Notes under the pieces: generated by a model | The model's database searches: none | The model's input: only the letters and a program-made list of their open reading frames with translations | What the model was told of the DNA's origin: nothing | DNA from: Rodentolepis nana | Taxonomy: Eukaryota > Platyhelminthes > Cestoda > Cyclophyllidea > Hymenolepididae | Assembly: GCA_900617975.1 (NCBI GenBank) | Contig: UZAE01014425.1 | Location: forward strand, 1-14,491 | Direction of reading: 5' to 3' | DNA length: 14,491 nt | Shown here: positions 1-9,664 of the stretch, in pieces | How the letters are laid out: every line of letters starts with the position of its first letter | Numbering within the stretch: the stretch's first letter is position 1 | Made by a program: the position numbers and the translations under genes

Positions 1-535
1 ACGGAGCGGTCAATCCGGGAGTTGTCTCATCTGATAGCAAATGCATGAGCTTCTGGATCAATTTTCACTCTCATAATCGTCATCATCTTCAGTATCGGTA
101 TAAAGCCTTATTTAAAAATACACGCAGCAATACATGTTGCAATTTCAATGATCTGAAACCCGTAATGGATATGCTTTGGAGCGAAAGTCCATATCAGCGA
201 GTTTAGAGACTCATTATTATTTTGAGTTTCTGAACCCAAACATCGTGTTGAAAACTCTTCTGATAATGAACTCTCGTAAATTGGCTTTATAATTTCCAAA
301 ACTGTATCACACAGAGAAGGGTTTTCGTGGTCAAACTCGTCTAATGATCCTTCAGATGCAGCTTTTTGCTTTTGTCGCTCTAGACTCGTAATACTTCTCG
401 CCGAGGATTTATTATCCTTTTTATTTAAAAATTAAAATAAACACTCAAAATATTTTTATTCCACTCACAGCACATACGTTCACGTGGTTTACAGTTTAAA
501 ATGTAACTGTTAGCATCTGGATGTAATCGAATACT
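1..535 (-). pseudogene. Broken C-terminal part of a Mutator-like transposase-domain gene, cut by the window edge
   Basis: On the minus strand the frame from about 420 down to 108 reads a family-like block: LERQKQKAASEG, then IIKPIYESSLSEEF, then a conserved core with TQNNNES, SLIW and APKHIHYG. This order (KPxY, LS..., C.G.TQNxNES.N..IW...PK) is what I know from the C-terminal half of the Mutator-like transposase domain proteins common in invertebrate genomes. The same frame continues through a TAA at 108-110 into GFIPILKMMTIM and a TGA further on, then leaves the window. A second block on the same strand but in another frame, about 535-458, reads PDANSYILNCKPRERMCCEW. It resembles the family's upstream Cys-Pro...Trp-Cys-x-Trp stretch. 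An AT-rich stretch with a stop separates the blocks, so there is a frameshift, an insertion or a short intron. At least two in-frame stops make this a dead copy. The family call is from memory of the motif; the upstream block is less certain than the core. Confidence 0.58.
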
Positions 536-573
536 GAATATTAAAGACACAGATCACCTTGAGTTATTGTACC

Positions 574-576
<3 letters not shown>

Positions 577-603
<27 letters not shown>
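577..603. repeat. (AT)n microsatellite
   Basis: An uninterrupted AT dinucleotide tract of 27 bases. It sits just upstream (on the minus strand) of the Mutator-like remnant. A plus-strand open frame of about 74 codons (559-783) runs through it as Tyr-Ile repeats; I regard that frame as an accident of the microsatellite. Confidence 0.95.
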
Positions 604-605
<2 letters not shown>

Positions 606-975
606 GGAACATAAGGGCTTACTAAGAAATATAGATTCAGGTAGTCGGAGAACCCATTATGTCTTTGTTCGATTAGTTGCAGCCCAACCGGTTTGGATGT
701 CTGCTCAGCAAAATACTTATTTCTCCGAAAATAATTTGAATTTTGGAAAATCCTCTCCTAGACATATTCATAAAAATAGTTAAACTATGAAACATGAAAA
801 AAATAAAAAAATCGATGTTTTTATTTCTAGACCAGAATACCCCCTTAAGCGCTCTTTTAATGATAAGTTGAAGTCGAACAAAGTTTTTGACAAATCAATT
901 TCTGCACTGAACGCTCGCAGTAAACTATGCTAGTCCAGGAAATTTTGACTAATTCTTCACTCCATAAGATTTACC
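604..975. other. Gene-free stretch, no assigned feature
   Basis: AT-rich sequence with short open frames on both strands between about 604 and 780, none of which I recognise. The part just before 976 may be a weak continuation of the duplicated unit that follows. No RNA gene or promoter is evident. Confidence 0.5.
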
Positions 976-1580
976 CAATAAATAATTGAATTCTTCACCA
1001 AATCAGAGATTCCCATTCACTTTAACAAATGTAATCTCTTTCACAGAATCATTTTAAATCATCATCGAGCTTCATTATTACAGGCATCGAATATACCATT
1101 GATCTTGTTATATCTTGTAAAAGAATTCTTTATTTGTTGTACGAACATCGTTTGCATTTGGTGTGAAAAAAATTTTTTAATTTGCAATTCTTTCTCCTTT
1201 CACTCGGTGATAATCAACTGATTTGCCACTTTATTACGATCCTCGATCTTGCGATAACTTCATCACTTGCAGAAAACGCATACAAGTATTTAAAATAATT
1301 GAAATAATTAATTTCAGAGGATAAAATTCAGTAGTTTTCATTGCCTTCAATTGAAAATCTTTAGATTGAGCGTTTTAAGTGGAATTGGAATATCCTCAAG
1401 TTGCAAGTTATCGAGAGCAATTTTAAATACGCAATACCTAGTCAGTGAATTACAAAACGTCGACAGACATAGGCAAAATCATTTAGTGCTCATTACCAAC
1501 TTCCATAAACAGCTAATTGCATGAGGAAATTGGTGCAATCAGTGTGTAATGAAACTAAAATGATCAATACAGTGATTTAT
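976..1580 (+). repeat. Old duplicated unit C, copy 1
   Basis: Two blocks here recur in the same order and orientation near 3976-4675. Block one (976-1075) shares CAATAAATAATT, AATTCTTCAC and CATTTTAAATC..CATCG with 3976-4074. Block two (about 1460-1580) shares GACAGACAT, GCAAAATCATTT and then GTGTAAT.AAACT with about 4556-4675. The sequence between the blocks aligns only loosely by eye. A 62-codon open frame that follows (1601-1789) may lie in a further weakly matching stretch and is not recognised as a protein. The unit could be an old dispersed repeat or a segmental duplication. Confidence 0.6.
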
Positions 1581-3047
1581 AGCCTAACGATTATAATGTT
1601 ATGGGACAAGCGATTTCTACTTTAATTCAATACAATCATTTGTATTATTCATCCACACCCTCCCTTCACCAATTAATACTTGCTTATGTGAATGCTGTTT
1701 CCAAAACGCTGAATTTATCACTTTCAGTGTACTCTCTTTGTACCTGTGAAGTTGGATGTTTCGAATTTGAACGCAAACTTAGCAAATGAATAGTCGTAGA
1801 TAAAATGGAACTAAAATTTGGGGACACGAAATCGTTCCTCCGACGGAAATGAAAATTTCGTTTCTATTTTAAGCTCAAAGTATGGTCAGTTATATGAATA
1901 CAGCCTTTAACAGAGCCTTAAGTCGAAAATAAATATTGTTCAATCAAAAGCTATCTGCAACATTGTTCTTGTTGCTTTATTACAAGAAATTGAAAATTTC
2001 ATCTATTGGGGAACATTTTTTAACGAATATACTCAATATCCTTAATAAGAATCGCAGCTTCACTCAGAAATAGACGATAAATGTGGAGATGAATGAAAGC
2101 CGACTCAATATATTCAACTTGGAAAACATTACGATGAAGATGGTGATTCATGCAAACACCAAATGAAAGTCAGTATTCCTTCATTTTCACTCAAAAATAT
2201 CAGATCATTTATCGATCCGAAGACAATGGTGCTTAATATTTTAGTGATTCTCAAAAACAAGGGAGAATTAGAAGCAATGCTATTGTCTTAAAAAAAGCGT
2301 TCTGAGTTTAGTACTCGCCCTCAAAAGGGGACACGCCCAAAGAAAATAGATTTTCTTTTCTTAATACCAAATAACTCAAGACAATAGGCTTATTATTTAA
2401 AATAAATTAAAAATCAACACATTGAATTAAGTGAGGCAAGTTTAAAAGACAATNGGGTTTGACGTAAAAGGAATCGATTTCTATCTTCTAAGGGAACAAA
2501 GTACACGGGGATTGTTTGCAGTACTTCCCTCAAAGGCCTACAAGTCGTTCCCTGAAACTAGATTAGAGATGCGGTTAATCTGGACTATAATATATGCATA
2601 TTAGGAAGCGAATTTCATTAGGGACATTGAAGATTTGTCAGAACAATCAAACTGTCATGAATAGGCGTTTTGAAAGTGTAATCAGGAAGGGTTTGTTCCC
2701 GTGTGCTGATATGCATACAAGCCAATGAGGCAATCACTAACTTAGAAAGTGTTCAAAGCAATGTGGAATACAGATCTGCCAGAAAATGGAGGTCAATGCA
2801 AGTTAAATCTGTTAATTTATTTCATTCCAGAAATTTAGGCCAAGGTTTAATTTACATTGATTCGTTAAAAGATATGAATACATTGAACATGAAATTACTG
2901 ACTTTAAAAGCGGATTCCGAGACATGATAGTTGTGGAGCATTTAGTGTTATTAATTCTGCACAAAAATCAGACGGAAACCAAACCGCCAATTGGAAGCAT
3001 AAAAGAAAATCGGATGAGCTTATTGAAAGTTAAAACTTCATCAAATG
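1581..3047. other. Gene-free stretch with short unrecognised open frames
   Basis: AT-rich DNA without a recognisable gene. It contains plus-strand open frames at 1601-1789 (62 codons) and 2703-2927 (74 codons from a GTG), with a further frame at 2924-3124 running past its end. None has a motif I know, their composition follows the surrounding DNA, and no splice-linked continuation was found. One ambiguous base (N) lies at 2454. A weak near-palindrome of GAAA/TTTC character lies near 1848-1865. Confidence 0.5.
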
Positions 3048-3362
3048 TAGGAATTACTGTTTATTTTAGGAAAGTCTGTATGACCGTACACAATTATTTC
3101 TATTATGGCACTCTCAAAACATGAACTTTCATCTATTTTCTTTAACCTTGTATAATTGGATGTGAATAAACCAGTCCACAAATGCTATTTCCAAGACTAA
3201 TTTCCATAAAAATTTAACTTCATCTAAATTTAATTTTAAATAAATGATATACTGCTTGCATTCCTGCAGCAAAAGCATTTGATAAAATAGCATGTTTAAG
3301 GTAAATAACGGAATATATAATACTCTTTTTCAGTAAGAATGAATTGAGAAAATGGTAAGTCA
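3048..3362 (+). repeat. Imperfect tandem duplication D, copy 1 (uninterrupted)
   Basis: This segment aligns by eye with 3376-3956 once the inserted element at 3471-3754 is removed. Shared landmarks in order are GGCACT followed by an A-run, a CTTT..C..ATTTT stretch, TTAACC..TATAATT.GATGTGAA, TAAAAATT...TTCAT..AAATT, a GCAGCAAAAGCA-like stretch, and TTCAGTA.GAA.GAATTGA. Because this copy has a single TTAACC site and no insertion, it serves as the empty-site paralogue of copy 2. The left boundary is approximate. Confidence 0.6.
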
Positions 3363-3375
3363 TATTCCTTTTGCA

Positions 3376-3956
3376 GTCATGAATTTTAATTTATCGGGTG
3401 AATGATCATATATATTTATTCTTATAAACGGCACTTAAAAATGGCCTTTTCCATTTTGGGGGCTTAACCGGATATTTATATCAAATGGCAGGCGTTTTGA
3501 TGGTTATCATTAGCCTTTTAGTTGACTTCAGGCTTCACAGAGGGGAAGGAGTATCAAAGTGGAAAAGTCGAGAGGTGGAGAACAGAAGAGCGTTTCAAAG
3601 ATGCAAAAGAGGCGGACACAAAGGTCGAGAGTAGGGTAAGGTGAGTACTGTGGAAATGGTGGAATATGACATAGAGTGATTTCATGGTTGTTTGAAGCAT
3701 GCGTATACGTTGCCCAGGCTGCACCACGTGGAGGTACGTCTATCGCACACCTCCCTTAACCGTATATAATTCGATGTGAAATCTGGCTCTCTTGTGCAAT
3801 TCCCATTACTCTTTCTCCTAAAAATTAGATTCATTCAAATTNCTTATATTATTTTTTGTAGTAAGCACTTTAAACAAAAGAAAACATTTTTTTTTAATTG
3901 TAAAGTAGATATTGCTCCCTGTTCAGTAGGAAAGAATTGAAGAAAAGTTGAGCCAT
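3376..3956 (+). repeat. Imperfect tandem duplication D, copy 2 (split by a retroelement)
   Basis: Second copy of the unit at 3048-3362, lying directly beside it. It is split after CTTAACCG (3463-3470) by a 284-bp insertion and resumes with a second CTTAACCG at 3755-3762. Without the insertion and one copy of the duplicated 8 bases its length is close to that of copy 1. It runs on into the second copy of unit C. One ambiguous base (N) lies at 3842. Confidence 0.55.
3471..3754 (-). mobile_element. Short retroelement family B (SINE-like), near full length, copy 1
   Basis: This member of a four-copy family in the window is flanked by the perfect 8-bp duplication CTTAACCG (3463-3470 and 3755-3762). 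The neighbouring tandem copy at 3048-3362 shows the unoccupied site. Read on the minus strand it starts GGAGGTGTGCGATAGACG, carries a CACGTG E-box-like core, and ends in TCAAAACGCCTGCCATTTGA followed by an AT-rich tail. I infer a non-LTR retroelement because the tail end is simple-sequence and differs between copies, while the other end is at about the same point in three copies. It lacks about 31 bases present in copies 2 and 3 (the AACTGCC...TTTTGCCGT part). No protein frame and no convincing tRNA-type A and B boxes were found. A LINE 3' end or a MITE are alternatives, but no terminal inverted repeats are visible. Confidence 0.65.
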
Positions 3957-3975
3957 AATAATTAAGAATTTATTT

Positions 3976-4675
3976 CAATAAATAATTCAATTCTTCACTA
4001 AATAATAGAGTACCTATTAACTTTACTGGACAATATCTGTTCTACTGAATCATTTTAAATCTTCATCGCGCTTTCCCTACAAAAAAATAACTTGATTTTT
4101 GAGTTAAGAAATTCAAAATTTTATGATTCAACAATTTTTTTTCACGTATTGCAGCATTGCAGATCATAATTAATCAAGAAAAGCTCATATGAATAAACAG
4201 CGCTAATTCAACAACCGGTTTGTTTGGAAATTGAAAAGAAGATTTCATGTCATACCATCTAAACACAAAACTATATCGCAATAAGTTAGTTCTAATTAAT
4301 CCCTATTTAAATATGGGTATCAGAAATTCTATATTTGTCATTCACAACAAAAATGCAATGCATTTAACTATGATATTAAAATTGAAGACTTTAGGTTAAT
4401 TTAACTGTACCAAATTGAATTTGTGCATAACAATGATCGGGGTTTTTCTCTCAAGATGAGTTCGATCAAAATCTACAAACTATCTTAATTATCAAAGTGC
4501 CACTTGGTTCATGCAAAGAAATATTGAGTCTAGCAAACTTTCTATTTTAACTGCAGACAGACATGAGCAAAATCATTTGCTGCCCAATACCACCTCCCTT
4601 GAACAACTAATGTCATGGTGAATTCCATGCAATTTACGTGTAATAAAACTGCAACGATCATTATTGTGATTGAAA
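3976..4675 (+). repeat. Old duplicated unit C, copy 2
   Basis: Counterpart of 976-1580, same orientation, about 3.0-3.1 kb downstream. The clearest matching blocks are 3976-4074 and 4556-4675. Divergence is heavy, with many small insertions and deletions between the blocks, so the duplication is old. A 72-codon frame at 4615-4833 starts near the end of the unit. It shows no protein similarity that I can recognise and no shared frame with copy 1. Confidence 0.58.
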
Positions 4676-7600
4676 GCGTAGCGAATGAAATGTTATGTTA
4701 TGACATGTTATTTTCGCTTTTTAATTTAATTCTCTTTGATAAAGAATCAAGTATTGTGAACTCACACCCTCAAGACTCCATAGTGCGTCATATGATCGAC
4801 TTCATTTCAGTTAAGAATGGACAGACTCACTAGAAAACATCACTCAACTAATTAACATATGTCGAAATCTTGTGAAATATAAGATGTTTCTGCATTCATT
4901 TTGCCTTATCTATTGCTCGCGCTCACGCTATTCGGGTTAATTTTTTTAAGAATGTGGTTTACTTTGAGTATGCCAAATACCAACCTCCTTAATACATGAA
5001 AACAATTGCTCAAGTTTTATAGATAATAGCATTTGAGTTTGTGTTGCTTGTTTATACCATAAACATCATCTCCTTTAATTCAGCTCAAAAAGTATAATTT
5101 AATTAAGTGGACATTAATGACTAGGGGTTTAGCCCAAGCAAAGTCGAATGAATTCAACTAACTTTCTCTATTATCTAAGTGGGGAATTAATAAGAATTAT
5201 TCAGATTCAAGTAGTAGATTCTGTGAATACTAACGTGAAAATCAATTAGAGATATAGTTCTAACGCTCTTTATTAGCCACGAGCACATTGTAATAATTTA
5301 AAAGTGGATTATTATTATTATTATTTGACAGAGTAACTACAAACGATTCATTTGAATGAATCTTCAATGTGCTCAAATTAATTAAAAAAATATTGCACCA
5401 ACTACTAGTCTTTATTTTATTTAAACAAGTTTTGTTTAGAAGTCGATAATAGCCTAATTGTGTAGAAGCATTACTCACAGCAGTACATGTGCGCTTATTA
5501 TGATTTTGATGAGCCGGATTCAAGCTTGAATGTGAAATCCAAGGTTCGCTATTTTTTGTTATTTTATGCACACCTAGCCGTATTTTGACTGAATTATTCC
5601 ACTTTCAGACCCGACAGATCCAAGGTGAATACAGACTTTCAAATATTATTTTAGTACTCATTAGATGACAATTCGAACGTATTTGCTTACATGTGTTTCA
5701 CACATTTCAATTAGGCTTTGCCAAAACTTTAATTAAGAGAATTATAATATTGTTAATACATACTCTAGAAGTGTTATTATGAATAAATCGAAGAAGTGAA
5801 TCTCCGATGAGACAACAAATGGTGGATGCATTGAGTAGAGGTAATAATTGGAATAAACAATGAAAATAGTTTGTTATTGTCACCAATCTAGAGCAATGGT
5901 CAATGAAACANTCATCTGCATGCAACCCAGAACTCATCAGCTAAATTTAAATCAAGTGCACTTATCTCACTTCAAATATCAATGTACATACGAAGTCTAG
6001 GCCACTATAGTAGAAATCTTAGCTCGATAAATTTTTGATTTACAAAGATATCATTTTCACTAAGTTATTATTCTTGAAAAATTTATTTACATTTTGCTGT
6101 ATTACAGGACGTTCCTATTGTCCATTTATATTTCGGATTTTTATTCACAGTAGTTAGCCGTTCAGTGTTGACGACAGGTTGCTGCATGTATTGACAACGT
6201 GAGGTAAAGTTTTAACAATGTTGTTGATATTTGGCCAAAGATCTAAACGGAAAGTCAAATTGAGAATTCATTCAAATGCCCTACATGTTTTGGAATTCAT
6301 GGCCCAAATAGTGAATTCATTTGTCAATGTCTGAAGATCTCCCTGATAGCTAACTTATGCATTATTTCTGATGAATCTTAATCTGTTCACATTGCTTTCC
6401 ATAACCAAGTGCCACTCATGGTGAATCTCACTATTGGTGAATGACAATCTTAAGTTTCAAAGAACTCAAGGAAATCAGGGCAATATTTTCCTTTTTTTCA
6501 ATAACTTTGAATGATATAAAATTTGCTCGCGTGCACTGCAATAATTAGATCAGTGATTCAATATAGCAGAAAATTAGATGATTTTCTAGCTTGCTTAATA
6601 TTACCAGTATTGGTTGTTTGGGGTTACTATTTGTGATAATTAGATGACAAGATTTTGACAAAATGGGCCTTTACTCAGGGTATTGGATATGAGAATGCGA
6701 ATTGGCGTCAAATAATAAGTCAATTGGGAGCCNATTAATTTAGTATTGAGTTTTGTTCAATTGTGAACACGAATTGTTCTCCCTTGTTAACGTACAAACT
6801 TTAAAATAACTTTAGAATCAATGGCAAAGTAAGTATTCTGCCCATTTATTAGCTTTATGATACCTAGGGAATTCTGACATTGGTCTTAAAATTAAAGATT
6901 GCGCATAAGCAATAACTGATGTTCAACATATAGTATGTCAGCACGTTTTCAACATTAAATGTTCATTAAAATATACCCTCAGAGTAGGAAAAAATTCGAT
7001 TGCTTTATTCAAGTGTCATTTCATTTTTTAAATGTTTCAATTTAGTTTATCGGGGCGTCACAGGTGACTTTCTTTATTTTCCATTTTATGGACAAATTGA
7101 TTTCGGTACGTCAATAATAATTAATGAACGGCTATTTAAATAACCAATGATTTTACATTATAAAATATGAGCAAAATAAAATATGGCCAAAAGGGGATAT
7201 ATAGACCTGTGGTAGATGTTGAAGCAGATAAAAGTAAAAATGATTATCATTGTATTCGTATTCAAAATGAAAGCAGGTACTGACATTACAAATTCCAATG
7301 CCTGAATGATTTAACTGAACGAGAATTACGTATATACATAGATGATTAATGTGCCTTAATTGGCCAACTAGAAGTAAAGAAGAAATCAAATGTTCCTCAT
7401 CATCCATCTCATGATAATTTGTACAATAATTTCTGTTTATTTTGTTTCAAACGGGGAAAATTGCAGAGATTTTACAAGACTCCTTTATACCCCCCACCCC
7501 AAACTCAGAGTCATATAAGCTGCAGGCAATCTAGGCACTCACCAGTAATAATTTAATTTACTGTTCTTGTAGGTTTATTACTTTCAGTTCAATTAGGATA

Positions 7601-8027
7601 ACTGGAAGACACAATAGAGAGAATCATATTGGAACTGATGTGATCTGTTTTAAGTTGGCTGTTCTGCAAAAGACCTTCAATTGTGAAACAACTTTCCAAA
7701 ATTAGCAGTTAATTCAAGATAAGAAAAGTGAGACTGAATCAAGTTGTAAGTAACCAAATACGATGAGTGTCAAATTGTAAAAGTTCAACAGATCGTATAA
7801 ACTAAACGAACAAACTAATTTAAGTAGAAAAATACGCGAGTTAGAGCAAAACTAAAAAATTGAAAACAAAGGGTTTAAGATAAAAGTATAAAGCAAATAA
7901 TAGATAGGTGTCAATCATTCATCAATACAATCCTTTTTAAGATTTATATTTGGATTTGCAAGTTTCAAAATGCATTGTTTTACAGGATTCAATTATGAAT
8001 TGTTATATTTTGCTTTAGCAAAATAAA
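4676..8027. other. Long gene-free AT-rich stretch
   Basis: No gene, RNA or intact mobile element is supported here. The longest open frame is on the minus strand at 5260-5571 (103 codons). It is Asn/Ser-rich, includes an Asn run encoded by the ATT triplet repeat, and has no motif I recognise. Minus-strand frames at 5707-5937 and 7153-7407 are shorter, hydrophobic in the way AT-rich noise is, and also unrecognised. Single ambiguous bases (N) lie at 5911 and 6733. A short C-rich run near 7492-7500 is the only local composition change I noticed. The stretch could be intergenic or intronic. Confidence 0.5.
5308..5325. repeat. (ATT)6 trinucleotide microsatellite
   Basis: Six perfect ATT units. 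On the minus strand they give the six-Asn run within the 5260-5571 open frame, which is one reason to doubt that frame. Confidence 0.9.
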
Positions 8028-8079
8028 AGCTAATGGCTAATGATAAATATTCAAATCGCCTGCCATTTGAAATAATAAT
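8028..8079 (+). mobile_element. Family B retroelement fragment, 5'-truncated, copy 4
   Basis: Only the last 50 or so bases of family B are present: AGCTAATGGCTAATGATA, then a variant of the TATCAAAACGCC stretch, then CGCCTGCCATTTGAAAT and an (AAT)n tail. Having the 3' end and tail without the 5' part is the pattern left by aborted target-primed reverse transcription. It supports reading the CATTTGAAA end as the 3' end of the family. No target duplication was identified. Confidence 0.6.
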
Positions 8080-8945
8080 GTGTGAGATTTAGTGCATCCT
8101 AAAATAAATGAGAAACTATGGTGATTTTAATTAAATAATAACATCCACTGAGTGCAACCTGTTACGCTTCCATATCTCTAACTTTTATTTCCAGGTTTGT
8201 GGGCATAATTCGGAATAAAATTGATAATGTACAAGTAATCATTGTCACAGAGAAGCAGTTCTTTGCGTTGTGTAACATTTTTAATTATACAATTTAAGAA
8301 ATCTATATGACAAAATGGTATTAGTTATGTAAAATTTACAAAGACAACCATTTCAAGAGAGGCTGACGCAGATTACTTCGACCAATGAACCTCCCATAAA
8401 TATCAAATGTCATTATGTATCACTATATAATATTCCTTGCCATTCACGAAGCCACAGAGATACTGAAAAGATTATATACCTTTTCATCGTCTGCTCTAGA
8501 TTAGAGAGGTTCTGTTTCTCTAGGTTGTGTTGCACCGATACACGAACTGATTGAACCAGGAAAATTAAATCCCTCCCTATTCCTATCAAGAAATTTATTA
8601 GCAGCAAGACAAATGATAATAAATGATTGACCATTTCTCTTAATAAGATTCGGACACACACCACAGCTTACATATCTCCTATGACCAGTTAAGTTATATG
8701 TGATTGATGATACAAATGCAATCTATTACATTAATCTTCTTGAAATTATAATTGGTGGAAACTGTGCAAAACGAGACCACAGACGAAGTGAACATTAAAT
8801 GTTGGAGAGTTTAAAGAACCCTAACTCAGAGGATACATTTAATTAATTTTTGCATGGATATATAATGTGCATAAACCATCAAATAAATTAACTGTGATAA
8901 AAAAAGATAAAAGAACATTCAAATATAAAAATAAAAACTATACCT
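8080..8945. other. Gene-free AT-rich stretch
   Basis: No supported feature. A minus-strand open frame at 8413-8664 (83 codons) is rich in Leu, Val and Ile but shows no signal peptide, family motif or splice context that would make it credible. The stretch ends at the ACCT target duplication (8942-8945) of the first LTR. Confidence 0.5.
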
Positions 8946-9242
8946 GGTAGCGGATAGCTACTTTATTAAAGCCTGACTGACTCAGAAATCTCTATGGCAG
9001 ATCCTCCTACATCTAGCTAGACACCCAGAACCAGCTAAGCTATAGCCCAGCTATAAAGGAAACAGATGTGTAGCACGGAGCACGTTTATTCAGTGAGTAT
9101 ATTGCGGATCAAGTGTACACACAGGGAGCTACTCATGATCAGAATGGGGGATTAGGTTAAACAGATGTTAATGATTGGTCTCTGTTTGTACAGTCGCTGC
9201 ACACAGAGTTGTACGGCTGCACCTCCGATAGCGCGTCCCACA
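8946..9242 (+). mobile_element. Solo LTR of family A, copy 1
   Basis: Member of a three-copy family. It is flanked on both sides by the 4-bp duplication ACCT (8942-8945 and 9243-9246). It starts GGTAGCGG (one substitution from the family's TGTAGC start) and ends TCCCACA. A short perfect stem, GTAGC-GGATA-GCTAC, forms the left end. A TGACTCA motif lies at 8978-8984 and a TATAAAG box at 9052-9058. TG...CA-type ends plus a 4-bp duplication are the signature of an LTR-retrotransposon integrase; Ty3/Gypsy is the likeliest class by duplication length, but no pol sequence is present to prove it. No internal region or second LTR with the same duplication exists in the window, so this is a solo LTR left by LTR-LTR recombination. 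Compared with copy 2 it lacks about 36 bases near the 3' end; elsewhere the two are roughly 90% identical by eye. Confidence 0.8.
9052..9058 (+). promoter_or_regulatory. TATA box of LTR copy 1
   Basis: TATAAAG in the context CCCAGCTATAAAGGAAAC. It is conserved in all three LTR copies (12537-12543, and 11095-11101 on the minus strand). A TCAGTG initiator-like motif lies about 40 bases downstream, a little farther than usual, so the exact start site is not settled. Confidence 0.5.
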
Positions 9243-9359
9243 ACCTAAACGTGCACAGCCCTTTATTGAATCATAAAATTAATTTGACTAAAGAGGAAGT
9301 GGAATATGAAACACTTTGCTTCAGCAATCCCCCTCGCTCCCAATGAAACAATTAATTTA

Positions 9360-9664
9360 TTTATTTATGTCAAATGGCAGACCTTTTGATAGTTATCATT
9401 AGCCCGTTAGTTCAAAGATGGGGGGGGGGGAACATGAAAGCACGTAAAGTCGAGAGGGGAACAGAAGAGCGATTCACAGATGTTAAAAGTAATAGTCAAG
9501 CACATAGGTAGAGAAAAGGTAAGATTAGTACTGTGAAAGTGGTTGAATATGACATATTCGGCTCATGGTAGTTTGAAGTCAACTGCCGGTTTATGAACTA
9601 TTTTGCCGTATGAGTATATGTTGTCCAGAGTGTACCACGTGGAGGTAAGTCAGTCGCAATTCCC
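9360..9664 (-). mobile_element. Family B retroelement, near full length, copy 2
   Basis: Read on the minus strand it starts near GGGAATTGCGACTGACTTAC, contains the CACGTGG core and the CCGGCAGTTGACTTC stretch missing from copy 1, and ends CTGCCATTTGACATAAATAAA with a (TAAA)-type tail. Flanks TTAATTTA (9352-9359) and TTAATCAA (9665-9672) match at six of eight positions and may be a decayed 8-bp target duplication, as in copy 1. It carries an 11-G run not seen in the other copies. No protein is encoded; a 60-codon minus-strand frame (9598-9780) only overlaps its edge and is not credible. Confidence 0.6.
9420..9430 (+). repeat. Poly-G run (11 G)
   Basis: A mononucleotide run inside family B copy 2. 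The other copies have AGAGGGGAAGG-like sequence near this position, so the run probably arose by slippage or is a base-calling artefact. Confidence 0.85.

Noticed and set aside
559..783. Plus-strand open frame of 74 codons through the (AT)n tract
   Set aside because: The first third is a Tyr-Ile repeat from the microsatellite and the remainder has no recognisable motif.
2703..3124. Two adjacent plus-strand open frames (2703-2927 and 2924-3124)
   Set aside because: No family motif in either, the first begins at a GTG not an ATG, and the overlap looks accidental. The second runs into duplication unit D, whose other copy does not keep the frame.
5260..5571. Longest complete minus-strand open frame (103 codons)
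   Set aside because: It lacks any recognisable domain, its Asn run comes from an ATT microsatellite, and its composition matches the surrounding AT-rich DNA. It has no supporting splice or promoter context.
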